A stretch of 64,000 bases of DNA from Accumulibacter sp003538495 (GTDB taxonomy: Bacteria > Pseudomonadota > Gammaproteobacteria > Burkholderiales > Rhodocyclaceae), in the NCBI RefSeq assembly GCF_029255145.1, contig NZ_JAPUVQ010000148.1:72450-136449 (forward strand), given 5' to 3'. The notes below the pieces were generated by a model that worked only from the letters and a program-made list of their open reading frames with translations, did no database searches and was not told the DNA's origin. A program made the translations under genes and the position numbers. This document shows, piece by piece, positions 25,053-32,843 of the stretch (positions within the stretch are counted from its first letter, which is position 1; each line of letters begins with the position of its first letter).

Positions 25053-26435
25053 GTGGAGCGGATGGCGCCAGGATTGCCCATTTTGATCGTTGAAGACGAC
25101 CCGGCCTTGCGGGAAGCGGTTTGCGATACCCTCGAACTGGCGGGGCAGGCGGTGATTCCAGCTGGCGGCGGTGACGAGGCTTTGGCGATTCTCGGCAGGC
25201 GCGCGGTGTCGCTGGTGGTCAGCGATGTGCGCATGCTGCCAATCGATGGCATCGCCTTGCTGAAGGAAATTCGCAGCCGCTTTGCGCACCTTCCGGTGGT
25301 CCTGATGACCGCGTTCGCGGATGTCGACCGCGCCGTCGAAGCGATGCGCGCGGGCGCCTGCGACTTCCTGCTCAAGCCCTTCGAGCCGAAGGCGCTGCTC
25401 GATCATGTTCAGCGCTACCGCCTGCCGGACGCGCACGACGACGATTGGATCATCGCCTGTGATCCGGTGAGCATCAATCTGTTTGCGCTCGCCAAGCGGG
25501 TCGCCCAGAGCGACAGCACAGTCCTGCTGACCGGCGAGAGCGGTGTCGGCAAGGAAGTCGTGGCGCGCTTCATTCATGAGCATTCGGCACGTCGAAAAGG
25601 GCCGTTCGTCGCCATCAACTGCGCGGCCATTCCCGACAGTCTGCTCGAAGCGACGCTGTTCGGTTATGAAAAGGGCGCTTTCAGCGGCGCCCAGCACGCA
25701 CAGGCCGGTAAGTTCGAGCAGGCGCAGCAAGGGACCCTGCTGCTCGACGAGGTCACCGAAATGCCGTTTGTTCTGCAGGCCAAGCTGCTGCGTGTGCTGC
25801 AGGAACGCGAAGTCGAACGGGTCGGCGGCAAGAAACCGGTGTTGCTCGATATCCGTGTCGTCGCCACGTCGAATCGGGATATCGCCGACGCCGTAGCGAA
25901 AGGCCTGTTTCGCGAGGATTTGTTCTATCGCCTGAATGTCTTTCCGCTGCTGATCCCGGCCTTGCGCCAGCGACGCGAAGATATTGCGCCGCTAGCGCGT
26001 CACTTCCTGGCTGAACACGGGGCGCGTGCCGGTCGCCCTGGCTTGCGCCTGTCGGCATCCGCCGAGGCGGCGCTGCGGCAGTACGGCTGGCCCGGCAATG
26101 TGCGCGAGATGGAAAACGTCATGCAGCGCGCGGTCATCCTCGCTGCTGGCGATGCCGTCGATCTGGATGCCCTGCATCTCGCGGCAACGGCAGCTGTTGA
26201 TCCGGCGGCGGCGCGCGAACCGGCAAGGGCCGCTTCGGCGACGGATGCGGCGCGGCCACCGCCAGTTCCGCGGACAGGCGACAACATGCGCGAAGTGGAG
26301 CGCGAGCATATTCTGGAAACGCTGGCCGCGGTGGGTGGTTCCCGAACCTTGGCTGGGCAGCGCTTGGGAATGTCCGAGCGAACCTTGCGTTACAAGCTCA
26401 GACAGTATCGCCTGGACGGCTTCTTGAAGGGCTGA
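25053..26435 (+). CDS. fleR: FleR/FlrC-type sigma-54 response regulator
   Basis: A 460-residue NtrC-family activator. The receiver domain has phospho-acceptor Asp58 (VVSDVRMLPIDG), with the acidic pair at 14-16 and a Lys near 108. The AAA+ domain has Walker A GESGVGKE (161-168), the sigma-54 contact loop GAFSGA (208-213; the family norm is GAFTGA) and Walker B TLLLDEVTEM. The C-terminal Fis-type helix-turn-helix is LAGQRLGMSERTLRYKLRQY. Likely activates the sigma-54 promoters before flgB and fliE. Start either GTG 25053 or ATG 25062; both ribosome-site spacings are imperfect. Confidence 0.92.
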   Translation: MERMAPGLPILIVEDDPALREAVCDTLELAGQAVIPAGGGDEALAILGRRAVSLVVSDVRMLPIDGIALLKEIRSRFAHLPVVLMTAFADVDRAVEAMRAGACDFLLKPFEPKALLDHVQRYRLPDAHDDDWIIACDPVSINLFALAKRVAQSDSTVLLTGESGVGKEVVARFIHEHSARRKGPFVAINCAAIPDSLLEATLFGYEKGAFSGAQHAQAGKFEQAQQGTLLLDEVTEMPFVLQAKLLRVLQEREVERVGGKKPVLLDIRVVATSNRDIADAVAKGLFREDLFYRLNVFPLLIPALRQRREDIAPLARHFLAEHGARAGRPGLRLSASAEAALRQYGWPGNVREMENVMQRAVILAAGDAVDLDALHLAATAAVDPAAAREPARAASATDAARPPPVPRTGDNMREVEREHILETLAAVGGSRTLAGQRLGMSERTLRYKLRQYRLDGFLKG

Positions 26436-26461
26436 CCTCGGCGCGCGATTGACGGGCCGCC

Positions 26462-26477
26462 GGGCGCGGTTCTTGCG
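26462..26477 (+). promoter_or_regulatory. probable sigma-54 promoter for fliE
   Basis: GGGCGC, five bases, TTGCG: the invariant GG and GC dinucleotides of a sigma-54 promoter are present with correct 10 bp spacing and an intact TTGC. It lies between fleR and fliE, ending 31 bp before the fliE ATG. The upstream half departs from TGGCAC at two positions. Confidence 0.55.
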
Positions 26478-26508
26478 TGGCCAAATCAGACAGTGCGTGG
26501 AGACGAGA

Positions 26509-26832
26509 ATGGACAGTAAAGGGATCGAGCAGGTGCTGAGCGTGCTGCGAGCGACTTCGACAGCCGCTGCCGGTCGCGTGGTCGAGGCGCAGAGCACACC
26601 TGCGGGTGGGACGGACTTTGCGCAGGTGTTGCAGAATTCGATTGCTCAGGTCAGCCAGACACAGCAGCAGGCGGAAGCGATGGCGGCAAGTTTTGCCGCC
26701 GGCAAGGGTACCGAGAACTTGCACGAGGTGATGATCGCCCTGCAGACGGCCAACCTGTCGTTTCAGGAAATGATTCAGGTACGCAACAAACTCGTCTCCG
26801 CCTACCAGGATGTGATGAACATGCAGGTCTAG
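26509..26832 (+). CDS. fliE: FliE, MS ring-rod adaptor
   Basis: A 107-residue protein. The C-terminal half (LHEVMIALQTANLSFQEMIQ, then VRNKLVSAYQDVMNMQV) is the FliE signature. The start at MDSKGIEQVL (26509) follows GAGACGAGA and gives normal FliE length. FliE joins the rod to FliF and is the first substrate exported. Here it is split from fliF onto the opposite strand, behind fleSR, instead of heading a fliEFGHIJ operon. Confidence 0.95.
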   Translation: MDSKGIEQVLSVLRATSTAAAGRVVEAQSTPAGGTDFAQVLQNSIAQVSQTQQQAEAMAASFAAGKGTENLHEVMIALQTANLSFQEMIQVRNKLVSAYQDVMNMQV

Positions 26833-26961
26833 CGCGCCGATTTGAGCCGATGGCACGATCCCGCTGATTCCATGAACCGACCGGCCGCCCAGGTCAAGAT
26901 CGCCAGTCATTGGGCTGCTTGGGGCGGTGGCCTTTCTCCGGCGCTGCCCGCCATCCTGGCC

Positions 26962-26990
26962 TTGAATTTCCCGCTTGGTACGCCCATAAT
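26962..26990 (+). promoter_or_regulatory. sigma-70 promoter of the permuted tmRNA gene
   Basis: TTGAAT (-35), a 17 bp spacer, CATAAT (-10): 4 of 6 and 5 of 6 matches with ideal spacing. Initiation is expected near 26996-26998, just upstream of the acceptor piece. Such a strong housekeeping promoter suits an abundant RNA. Confidence 0.75.
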
Positions 26991-26996
26991 GTCAAG

Positions 26997-27062
26997 CATG
27001 GTCGTAATTCCGGCAAACCGGAAGCGTTCTGGACGCGGGTTCGATTCCCGCCACCTCCACCA
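26997..27062 (+). ncRNA. ssrA: tmRNA acceptor piece (5' half of permuted ssrA)
   Basis: This segment looks like the 3' end of an ordinary tmRNA. A T-arm has stem GCGGG/CCCGC (27035-27039 with 27047-27051) and loop TTCGATT, then the acceptor strand CACCTCC (27052-27058) and ACCA (27059-27062), so CCA is encoded. Upstream is a hairpin TTCCGG-CAAA-CCGGAA (27008-27023). The acceptor strand pairs over 7 bp with GGGGGTG at 27067-27073, which lies downstream, so the gene is circularly permuted. The third pair is G.U, the alanyl-tRNA synthetase identity element. There is no anticodon arm. The 5' end is approximate, taken from the promoter. Confidence 0.88.
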
Positions 27063-27066
27063 CTGC

Positions 27067-27226
27067 GGGGGTGCACCGGTTTCGACAGGGTGACAGATGG
27101 CGAGCAGGCGACTCGAGAGGCGACGGACGTAATCCGCGCAAAACCACAAACGCCAACGATGAGCGTTTCGCAATGGCCGCCTAAGGCCTGCTGAGGATGT
27201 AGCCGTCCAATAAACAGAATGGCTAT
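27067..27226 (+). ncRNA. ssrA: tmRNA coding piece (3' half of permuted ssrA)
   Basis: It begins GGGGGTG and then GGTTTCGACAGGG, equivalent to the 5' end of one-piece tmRNA (E. coli GGGGCTG...GGATTCGACGGG), giving the other acceptor strand and the D-loop analogue. A pseudoknot-prone GC-rich stretch (27100-27141) precedes the tag frame at 27152-27184. Downstream lies CTGAGGATGTAG. Only 4 nt (CTGC, 27063-27066) separate it from the CCA of the acceptor piece. tmRNA with SmpB rescues stalled ribosomes and tags the incomplete protein. The 3' end is uncertain within about 25 nt. Confidence 0.88.
27152..27184 (+). other. ssrA: tmRNA tag reading frame, peptide ANDERFAMAA
   Basis: GCC AAC GAT GAG CGT TTC GCA ATG GCC GCC TAA encodes ANDERFAMAA followed by a stop. 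This matches the proteobacterial tag pattern (E. coli ANDENYALAA), with ANDE at the start for SspB/ClpA contacts and a hydrophobic-Ala-Ala end for ClpXP. Met replaces the usual Leu before the final AA. Confidence 0.9.
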
Positions 27227-27250
27227 CGGTGGGGACTTCGGTCCCCACCG
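27227..27250 (+). terminator. hairpin at the 3' end of ssrA (likely terminator)
   Basis: A perfect 10 bp stem, CGGTGGGGAC / GTCCCCACCG, closed by the stable tetraloop TTCG and followed by TCATTTTC. The short T-run supports intrinsic termination of the ssrA precursor, though the hairpin could also cap the mature coding piece. Confidence 0.65.
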
Positions 27251-27363
27251 TCATTTTCGGGCTGACTGGAGGCCGCGGTGTCGGCTGGCGATGGCGCAGG
27301 GACGACCCGACGGGCTGCGACGCGGTGGTGGTTTCGCGTCACTGGCTGCTGTCGGGTTTGACA

Positions 27364-27420
27364 GCGCCTGCGTCATGTCGAAGCCAGCGCCAAGCGCTTG
27401 GTGACGCTGTGAGCAGGCGC
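27364..27420. other. large imperfect stem-loop between ssrA and the 27506 gene
   Basis: Outer arms GCGCCTGC (27364-27371) and GCAGGCGC (27413-27420) are perfectly complementary; GTCA/TGAC pairs continue inward, and the centre holds the 12 bp palindrome CCAAGCGCTTGG (27390-27401). No T-run follows. It could be a REP-like element or a structured RNA. The rest of 27251-27505 shows no gene. Confidence 0.4.
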
Positions 27421-27505
27421 ACTCGGGCCGGACTACCTGCGACGCCGCCGGGCGTCTTCGGCCAGCGGTCAGAGGGGCGCGGAACTGCCCTGCCGAATGG
27501 CCACC

Positions 27506-27862
27506 TCAGTTTTCCTTGGCAGCGGCTTTATGGCGGTACTCGGAGTAGCCGGTAAGTTGCGTATCGAGTTCGTTGAAACTTGCTGCCGGCTTCTGTCCCA
27601 GCCGTGACAGACGTCGCATCAGGCGCTGCTGGGCAAAGGCCTCTGACGAATCGGCCTTGCCCAAGAGATACTCCGAGCCACGTCTGGTCATGACCACCAT
27701 CGAATTGGACTCAAAGCTGTAGCCGGTGATCGGTGACGTTCTGATGTGTGAGGAGGATGGGAACCGCGGGTTCTTGCCGTACACTCTTCCCTCGATGCAC
27801 ACCAAGGTTTCGCCGTCGCGGGTGACAAGTTCCAGAGTTTTCCAGTTATTGAGAATATTCAT
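27506..27862 (-). CDS. hypothetical protein, 118 residues
   Basis: I do not recognise the family. The ATG at 27862 (MNILNNWKTLELVTRDGETL) is preceded by GGAGTG at good spacing; the frame is open upstream but that part lacks the same codon character. There is no signal peptide or membrane helix, so it is probably cytoplasmic. The N-terminal 70 residues look like a small beta-rich fold (LVCIEGRVYGKNPRF, SPITGYSFESNSMVVMTRRG). The C-terminal part is charged and helical (AQQRLMRRLSRL). It stands alone between two gene-poor stretches. Confidence 0.65.
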   Translation of the reverse strand: MNILNNWKTLELVTRDGETLVCIEGRVYGKNPRFPSSSHIRTSPITGYSFESNSMVVMTRRGSEYLLGKADSSEAFAQQRLMRRLSRLGQKPAASFNELDTQLTGYSEYRHKAAAKEN

Positions 27863-28401
27863 AGCACTCCCCGACCGTGTCGACGACGCGTGGTGCCGAA
27901 GCAAGCTTTCATTCTACGCGAGAAACCCACTCCGCGCAGCCTTTTGGATAGGGATTCAAAGCTATGGCCCAACCTGCCGACAGGCGTGATCGTGTAGTCA
28001 ATCATTAATTCCTTCAGAGGCTTGCAAGTCGATTCAAGTAGCTCTTGAAACCCGCCGCCGGCCAGCCCGGGCGCCTTGCCGGCCGTAGTTCCCGGCGTCC
28101 CGCTTGATGCCCTGGGCGCTGCGGGGTGCTTTTCCCGAAGCGCGCGTCGCAAGCGGTTTGCGGGGGAGCGACGAGGCGCGCCCGACACCAAGACCCTGTC
28201 GAAGCTGCCGTGCCCCGACGCTCCGCAGCCGCTCTTATCGATCAGGCGCCGCCAATCAAGCCGAACGCAAGAAGCTTGCCAGCCTTGTGTTCCTGCTTCT
28301 TCCTTCATTAAAGCAGAGCCATGATTATTGGCGCAATGGTTTCAACGAAGCCATGTGTAAAATTTTCCGACACTTTCTGCGGCCTAGCGCCCTCTGGCAA
28401 A
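27863..28401. other. about 540 bp without a convincing gene
   Basis: Nothing with recognisable coding character was found between the small hypothetical gene and the kinase gene at 28402. A 149-codon open frame crosses it on the minus strand (down from 28308), but it is Arg/Gly/Ser-rich, has no ribosome site and overlaps the start of the neighbouring gene. The GC-rich core (about 28040-28260) differs from its AT-richer flanks. It could be a degraded gene or a dispersed repeat. Confidence 0.4.
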
Positions 28402-29976
28402 TCAATGGTCGGGGCTTACATCGTCTCCTCGGTACTGCCGGCTTGCGAGCGGTGCTGCTACCGGGCGCGGCAACTGTTGTTCCTGCAAGAGGAAGTCGAG
28501 TTCGTCGGCGCGCAGCGGTTCGCGCTCCGACAGTTGCTTGGCGAGTACCGCGAGAGTCGCTTCGGATGGGTCGTCGCACTTGGCCAGCCGGCCGCGAATG
28601 CGCGCCCGCAGCACGGCTGGCGTGGCCTGTGGCGCGACGATGAAGAAAGCGGCCCGCAGCTGCGTGGCGAGCGCCCGAAAAGCGTCGCGCCGGGCACCTT
28701 GCAGGAAAGCGGCATCGACGATCACCGACCAGCCGGCGGCGAGCAGGTCCCGCGCCAGCTGGAGCAGGCGGCGATAGGTGCGCTCGCTGGCCTCGGCGGC
28801 GTAGATCCCGGCGTCGAGCGGCGAGCCGCTGCTGGCCGAAGTCGCCAGCTCGAACAGGCGCTTGCGTTCGACGTCGGAGCGCAGGCGTAACGTCGCTGCC
28901 GCCGGGTCGTGCAGCAGCAGGCGCCGCGACGCACGGCTCTTGCCGCAGCCGGCGACACCGTGGGTGATGATCAGCCGTTCTGGCGGTGGATTCACCAGCC
29001 GTTCGGCGAGAGCGAGGTAGTGGCGCGCGCGGTCGCGATTGCCGCCGGTCTGCGTGGCGAGGATCGCCGCCACCTTGGCTCGCACCAGCGCGCGATAGAC
29101 GGCGTAGAAGCGCAAGACAGGCACCGCGTCGTAGTCGCCGCAGTCAGAGAGCCACTCGTTGAGCAGCCAGCCGGCCAGGCCGGGCTGGCCGTGATCGAGC
29201 AGGTCGATGTAGGTAAAGGCGACTTCGCTGGCGACGTCGATCCAGCGCAGCTCTTCGCTGAACTCGATGCAGTCGAACAGCCGCACGCGGCCGTCGATCA
29301 GCACCAGGTTGCCCAGGTGCAGGTCGCCGTGGCACTCGCGTACCCGCCCGTTGGCTTTGCGGGCAGCGAAACGTGGTTCCAGGCGGTCGAATTCGTTGCG
29401 CGTCCATGCGCCCAGCTGCGCCAGTCGTATACGCTCGTCGTTGCCCGTCAGCAGCGTCGGCAACTCGGCGAAGTTCGCCAGCGCCGGTGCCAGAACCTGT
29501 TCCGGCTCACCGAAGCGCGTCGCCGTCGGCGCCGTTGCCGCGTGCTGGTGAAAATCGGCGATGGCGGTGGCGAGGGCCGAAACATGTGCGGCGTTGAGCT
29601 GGCGACGGGCGCACAGGTGGTCCAGCCGGCCGCACTCGGCAAAGCGGCGCATCCGGACGGCGAACTCGATGGCGGTGCCGGCGCCGCCGAGCTGTGGGTC
29701 TTCCGGGGAGCCGGTGATGGCCACCACTGCCAGGTAGAGGTCCGGCGCAAAGCGGCGGTTCAGACGCAGTTCGGCCTCGCAGCAGGCGCGCCGTTGGCCG
29801 AGGGTGCCGTAATCGAGGAAGGGCAGGAGCACGGGTTTTTTTATCTTGTAGGCAAAGGAGCCGGCCAGCAGCAGCCACGAGGCATGCGTCTCGACAAGAT
29901 CGACCCGCGTTGCCGGATCGGGATAACGCCTCGGGTCGAGCAGGGCTCTGATCAACGGCGGCAGCGCTTGCGGCAT
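28402..29976 (-). CDS. two-domain kinase: aminoglycoside phosphotransferase-like + P-loop ATPase
   Basis: A 524-residue fusion. The N-terminal 300 residues have a protein-kinase-like (APH) fold: nucleotide-binding Lys in AGSFAYKIKKP, the Brenner motif HGDLHLGN at 216-223, and the metal Asp in LFDCIEF at about 234. The C-terminal part has a P-loop GVAGCGKS at 340-347 and continues like zeta-toxin/gluconate-kinase-type small-molecule kinases (AGWSVIVDAAFLQGARRDAF). Such fusions are widespread but their substrate is unknown. It lies 3 bp downstream of the P-type ATPase gene, so the two are probably cotranscribed. Confidence 0.85.
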   Translation of the reverse strand: MPQALPPLIRALLDPRRYPDPATRVDLVETHASWLLLAGSFAYKIKKPVLLPFLDYGTLGQRRACCEAELRLNRRFAPDLYLAVVAITGSPEDPQLGGAGTAIEFAVRMRRFAECGRLDHLCARRQLNAAHVSALATAIADFHQHAATAPTATRFGEPEQVLAPALANFAELPTLLTGNDERIRLAQLGAWTRNEFDRLEPRFAARKANGRVRECHGDLHLGNLVLIDGRVRLFDCIEFSEELRWIDVASEVAFTYIDLLDHGQPGLAGWLLNEWLSDCGDYDAVPVLRFYAVYRALVRAKVAAILATQTGGNRDRARHYLALAERLVNPPPERLIITHGVAGCGKSRASRRLLLHDPAAATLRLRSDVERKRLFELATSASSGSPLDAGIYAAEASERTYRRLLQLARDLLAAGWSVIVDAAFLQGARRDAFRALATQLRAAFFIVAPQATPAVLRARIRGRLAKCDDPSEATLAVLAKQLSEREPLRADELDFLLQEQQLPRPVAAPLASRQYRGDDVSPDH

Positions 29977-29979
29977 CGC

Positions 29980-32655
29980 TCAGCCCCTCGTCGCTCGCCG
30001 CCGGAAGGCCTTGCGCAGCTCTTCCAGCGACCACATCAGCAGCGCGCAGCCGGCCGCCAACAGCCAGGGCGTGCTGCCGATCGGCGCCGTGCCGAACAGC
30101 CAGTTGCCGGCGGGCGTGTAGAGGATCAGCAGAATCACCGCCAGTTCGGATGCAATACCGATCTGCAGCAGGCGATTGCCAGCGAAGCCGCCGGCCAGCG
30201 ACGAGTGCCGCGGATGGCGGCACAGGTAGACGTTGATAACCTGCATCACGACGATCGTCGCCAGGCAGGCCGATGTGGCCTGCAGATAGAGCGGGTCGGT
30301 GCGATCCAGGAGCTGGCCGTACTGCCACCCGGCGGCGTCGAGCACGAAGAAATAGATGGCCATCGCCGCCGCCGCTTCGAGGACTCCCAGGAACAGGTAG
30401 GCGCGGGCGACCAGACCCCACGACAGCAGCCGTTCGCTGCGCGCGCGCGGTGGCTGCTGCATCACCCCTGGATCGGGTCGTTCGGCGCCCAGAGCCAGCG
30501 CGGGCAGCATGTCGGTACCCAGGTCGACGGCCAGGATCTGGATGATGGTCAGCGGCAGCGGGATCCGGAACAGGACGAAGGCGAGGTAGGGAACGATCTC
30601 GGGGACGTTCGAGCTGAGGATATACGTCAGGAACTTGCGGATGTTATCGAACACCGCACGGCCTTCTTCGATCGCCGCAACGATGCTGGCGAAGTTGTCG
30701 TCAAGGAGGATCAGGTCAGCGGCTGCCTTGGCCACGTCGGTGCCGTTGATTCCCATGGCGATGCCGATGTGCGCGGCCTTCAGCGCCGGCGCGTCATTGA
30801 CTCCGTCGCCGGTCACGGCGACGATCTCGCCCTTCTTCTTCAGGACTTCGACGATCCGCATTTTCTGTTCGGCGGCGACGCGGGCGAAGAGGATTTCGGG
30901 CGCGTCGAGCGCCAGTTGCAGTTGGGTCGGCGACATCAGCCGCAGTTGCCCGCCGCTGATCACCACCGGCCGCTCGCTGTGGACCAGGCCGATCTGGCGG
31001 GCGATGGCCAGCGCCGTGCGTGGATGGTCGCCGGTGACCATGATGATCCGGATGCCGGCTGCCGCGCAGCGCGCGATCGCTTCGGGCACCTCGGCGCGTG
31101 GCGGGTCTTCGAGGCCGATCAGTCCGGCAAGGGTCATTCCCTGCTCGTCGGCGGCTTGTCCCTCGGGTACCGTGCGATGCGCGAAGGCGAGAACACGCAG
31201 GCCGGCACTGGCCATGTCGTCCTGCGCCGCCAGCAGGCGGGTGCGCGCGGCCGGGTCGAGTGGCGCCAGGCCGGCGTCGAACTGGATTTGCCGACAGCCG
31301 GCGAGGACCGTCTCGAGAGCGCCCTTGCAGTAGAGCATGCGGCCCTGCGGCGTCTCGCAGAGCACCGACATGCGCTTGCGGTCGGTGTCAAACGGGATCT
31401 CATCAACGCGGCGATGGGCGCCGAGATCGCCGGCCATCGCTCGGCCGAGGTCGACCAGCGCGATTTCCATCGGGTCACCGCGCAGCACTTGCCGGCCTTC
31501 TTCGCCGACATCCTTCAGGTTGTGGCAGAGCGCGGCGTTGACGAACAACTGGCGGTGGTCGGATACCACGTGCGCTCGCGTCGCCAGATCAGCGCGTGGC
31601 ATGAACGCGCCGCCGATCCAGAGTTGATGTACCGACATCCGGTTCTCGGTCAGGGTGCCGGTCTTGTCGCTGCAGATCACCGTCGTCGAACCGAGAGCCT
31701 CGACGGCGGGCAGGTGGCGCACCAGCGCATGGCGTTTGGCCATTCGCTGGGTGGCCATCGCCAGCGACAGGGTAACCGTCGGCAGCAGCCCTTCCGGGAC
31801 GTTGGCGACGATGATCCCGATGGCGAACAGCATGTTTTCCCAGGGTGGCAGGCCCATTGCCTGGCCGACCAGGAATAGCACCACACCCATTGCCGTTGCC
31901 AAGCCGGCGACCAGACGCGACAGTCGCGCGATCTCGCGCTGGAGTGGCGAGCTGGTTTCGCCGGCGGTCTGTGTCAGCTGGGCGATGCGGCCGAACTCGG
32001 TATGCTTGCCGGTGGCGTACACCACCGCGCGCGCCTGTCCCGAAACGACCGAGGTGCCGGCGAGGACCGTGTTCCTGGCGTGCAGTGGCGATTCTTCGCC
32101 GCTGGGTTCGGTGTTGCGCGTCTGGGCCAGCGATTCGCCGGTCACCGTCGACTGGTTGACGCGCAAGCCGAAGGCTTCGGTCAGCCGGCAGTCGGCGGCA
32201 ATGAAATCACCCTCTTCGATCAGGACGACGTCGCCGGGCACCAGATCGCTGGCCACAACCTCGACGATTTCCGCGTCGCGCAGCACTTTCACCTTCTGGG
32301 GCAACAACTGGCGCAGCGCGGCGACGGCGCGTTCCGCCTTGTATTCCTGCCAGAACGAGAAAATGCCGTTGATGATGATCACGCCAACGATGGCCACGCC
32401 GAGGCGCGCCATTCCCTGGCCGGGATCGAAATGCTCCGCGGTGAACGAAAGGCCGGCGCCGACCCACAGGATGATCGCGAAAAAGTGGGTGAACTCCCGC
32501 CCGAAACGGAGCAGCAGGTGCTGCTGGCGGGCTTCCTCGAACTGGTTCGGACCGTACTCGGCCAGGCGGCGTGCCGCCTCGCTGGCGCTCAGGCCCGCGG
32601 CCGCGGTGTTGAGGCTGGCCAGCGACTGTTCGACGGCTAGGGTATGGATACGCAC
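29980..32655 (-). CDS. P-type cation ATPase, Na,K-ATPase-like (P2C) type
   Basis: An 891-residue pump if started at the GTG at 32655 (AGGA about 10 nt upstream); the upstream extension is Arg-rich and unlikely. The phosphorylation motif DKTGT has Asp330. The actuator motif is TGES and the hinge motif is TGDGVNDAPALK. M4 reads IGIIVANVPEGLLPTVTLSL, with the IVANVPEGL pattern of animal Na,K- and H,K-ATPases and their prokaryotic relatives rather than the usual IPEGLP of SERCA-type pumps. A cation ATPase N-terminal domain precedes M1 and a six-helix C-terminal domain ends the protein. The ion cannot be read from sequence. Upstream of it, also leftward, lies a CorA-like gene. Confidence 0.93.
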   Translation of the reverse strand: MRIHTLAVEQSLASLNTAAAGLSASEAARRLAEYGPNQFEEARQQHLLLRFGREFTHFFAIILWVGAGLSFTAEHFDPGQGMARLGVAIVGVIIINGIFSFWQEYKAERAVAALRQLLPQKVKVLRDAEIVEVVASDLVPGDVVLIEEGDFIAADCRLTEAFGLRVNQSTVTGESLAQTRNTEPSGEESPLHARNTVLAGTSVVSGQARAVVYATGKHTEFGRIAQLTQTAGETSSPLQREIARLSRLVAGLATAMGVVLFLVGQAMGLPPWENMLFAIGIIVANVPEGLLPTVTLSLAMATQRMAKRHALVRHLPAVEALGSTTVICSDKTGTLTENRMSVHQLWIGGAFMPRADLATRAHVVSDHRQLFVNAALCHNLKDVGEEGRQVLRGDPMEIALVDLGRAMAGDLGAHRRVDEIPFDTDRKRMSVLCETPQGRMLYCKGALETVLAGCRQIQFDAGLAPLDPAARTRLLAAQDDMASAGLRVLAFAHRTVPEGQAADEQGMTLAGLIGLEDPPRAEVPEAIARCAAAGIRIIMVTGDHPRTALAIARQIGLVHSERPVVISGGQLRLMSPTQLQLALDAPEILFARVAAEQKMRIVEVLKKKGEIVAVTGDGVNDAPALKAAHIGIAMGINGTDVAKAAADLILLDDNFASIVAAIEEGRAVFDNIRKFLTYILSSNVPEIVPYLAFVLFRIPLPLTIIQILAVDLGTDMLPALALGAERPDPGVMQQPPRARSERLLSWGLVARAYLFLGVLEAAAAMAIYFFVLDAAGWQYGQLLDRTDPLYLQATSACLATIVVMQVINVYLCRHPRHSSLAGGFAGNRLLQIGIASELAVILLILYTPAGNWLFGTAPIGSTPWLLAAGCALLMWSLEELRKAFRRRATRG

Positions 32656-32843
32656 GAGAAGGGATTCCTGAAGCCGGGTCGGCTGCCGCGGTACCCGCTC
32701 CGGGGCTCGCGCCCAGGGTCTGCCGGGTAGTCGGCAGCGTCGTGACAACGACAATCTACACCTTTGGCAGCGAAAAGACACCCGTCCGGAAGAGGTTTAT
32801 CGGGTTGTCCGGGCAGCGCGGCAGCGCCATCCGCCCGTGCTCC

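Noticed and set aside
26997..27062. Possible ordinary tRNA suggested by the T-arm and CCA
   Set aside because: No anticodon arm or D-arm upstream, and the acceptor strand pairs with sequence downstream; it is the tmRNA acceptor half.
27859..28308. 149-codon minus-strand frame in the gene-poor stretch
   Set aside because: No ribosome site, low-complexity composition and overlap with the start of the 118-residue gene; kept only as part of the unexplained region.
28909..31878. 989-codon open frame on the plus strand opposite the kinase and P-type ATPase genes
   Set aside because: It is antisense to two clear families, has shadow-like Arg/Gly/His/Gln-rich composition and no domain; long antisense frames are common in GC-rich DNA.
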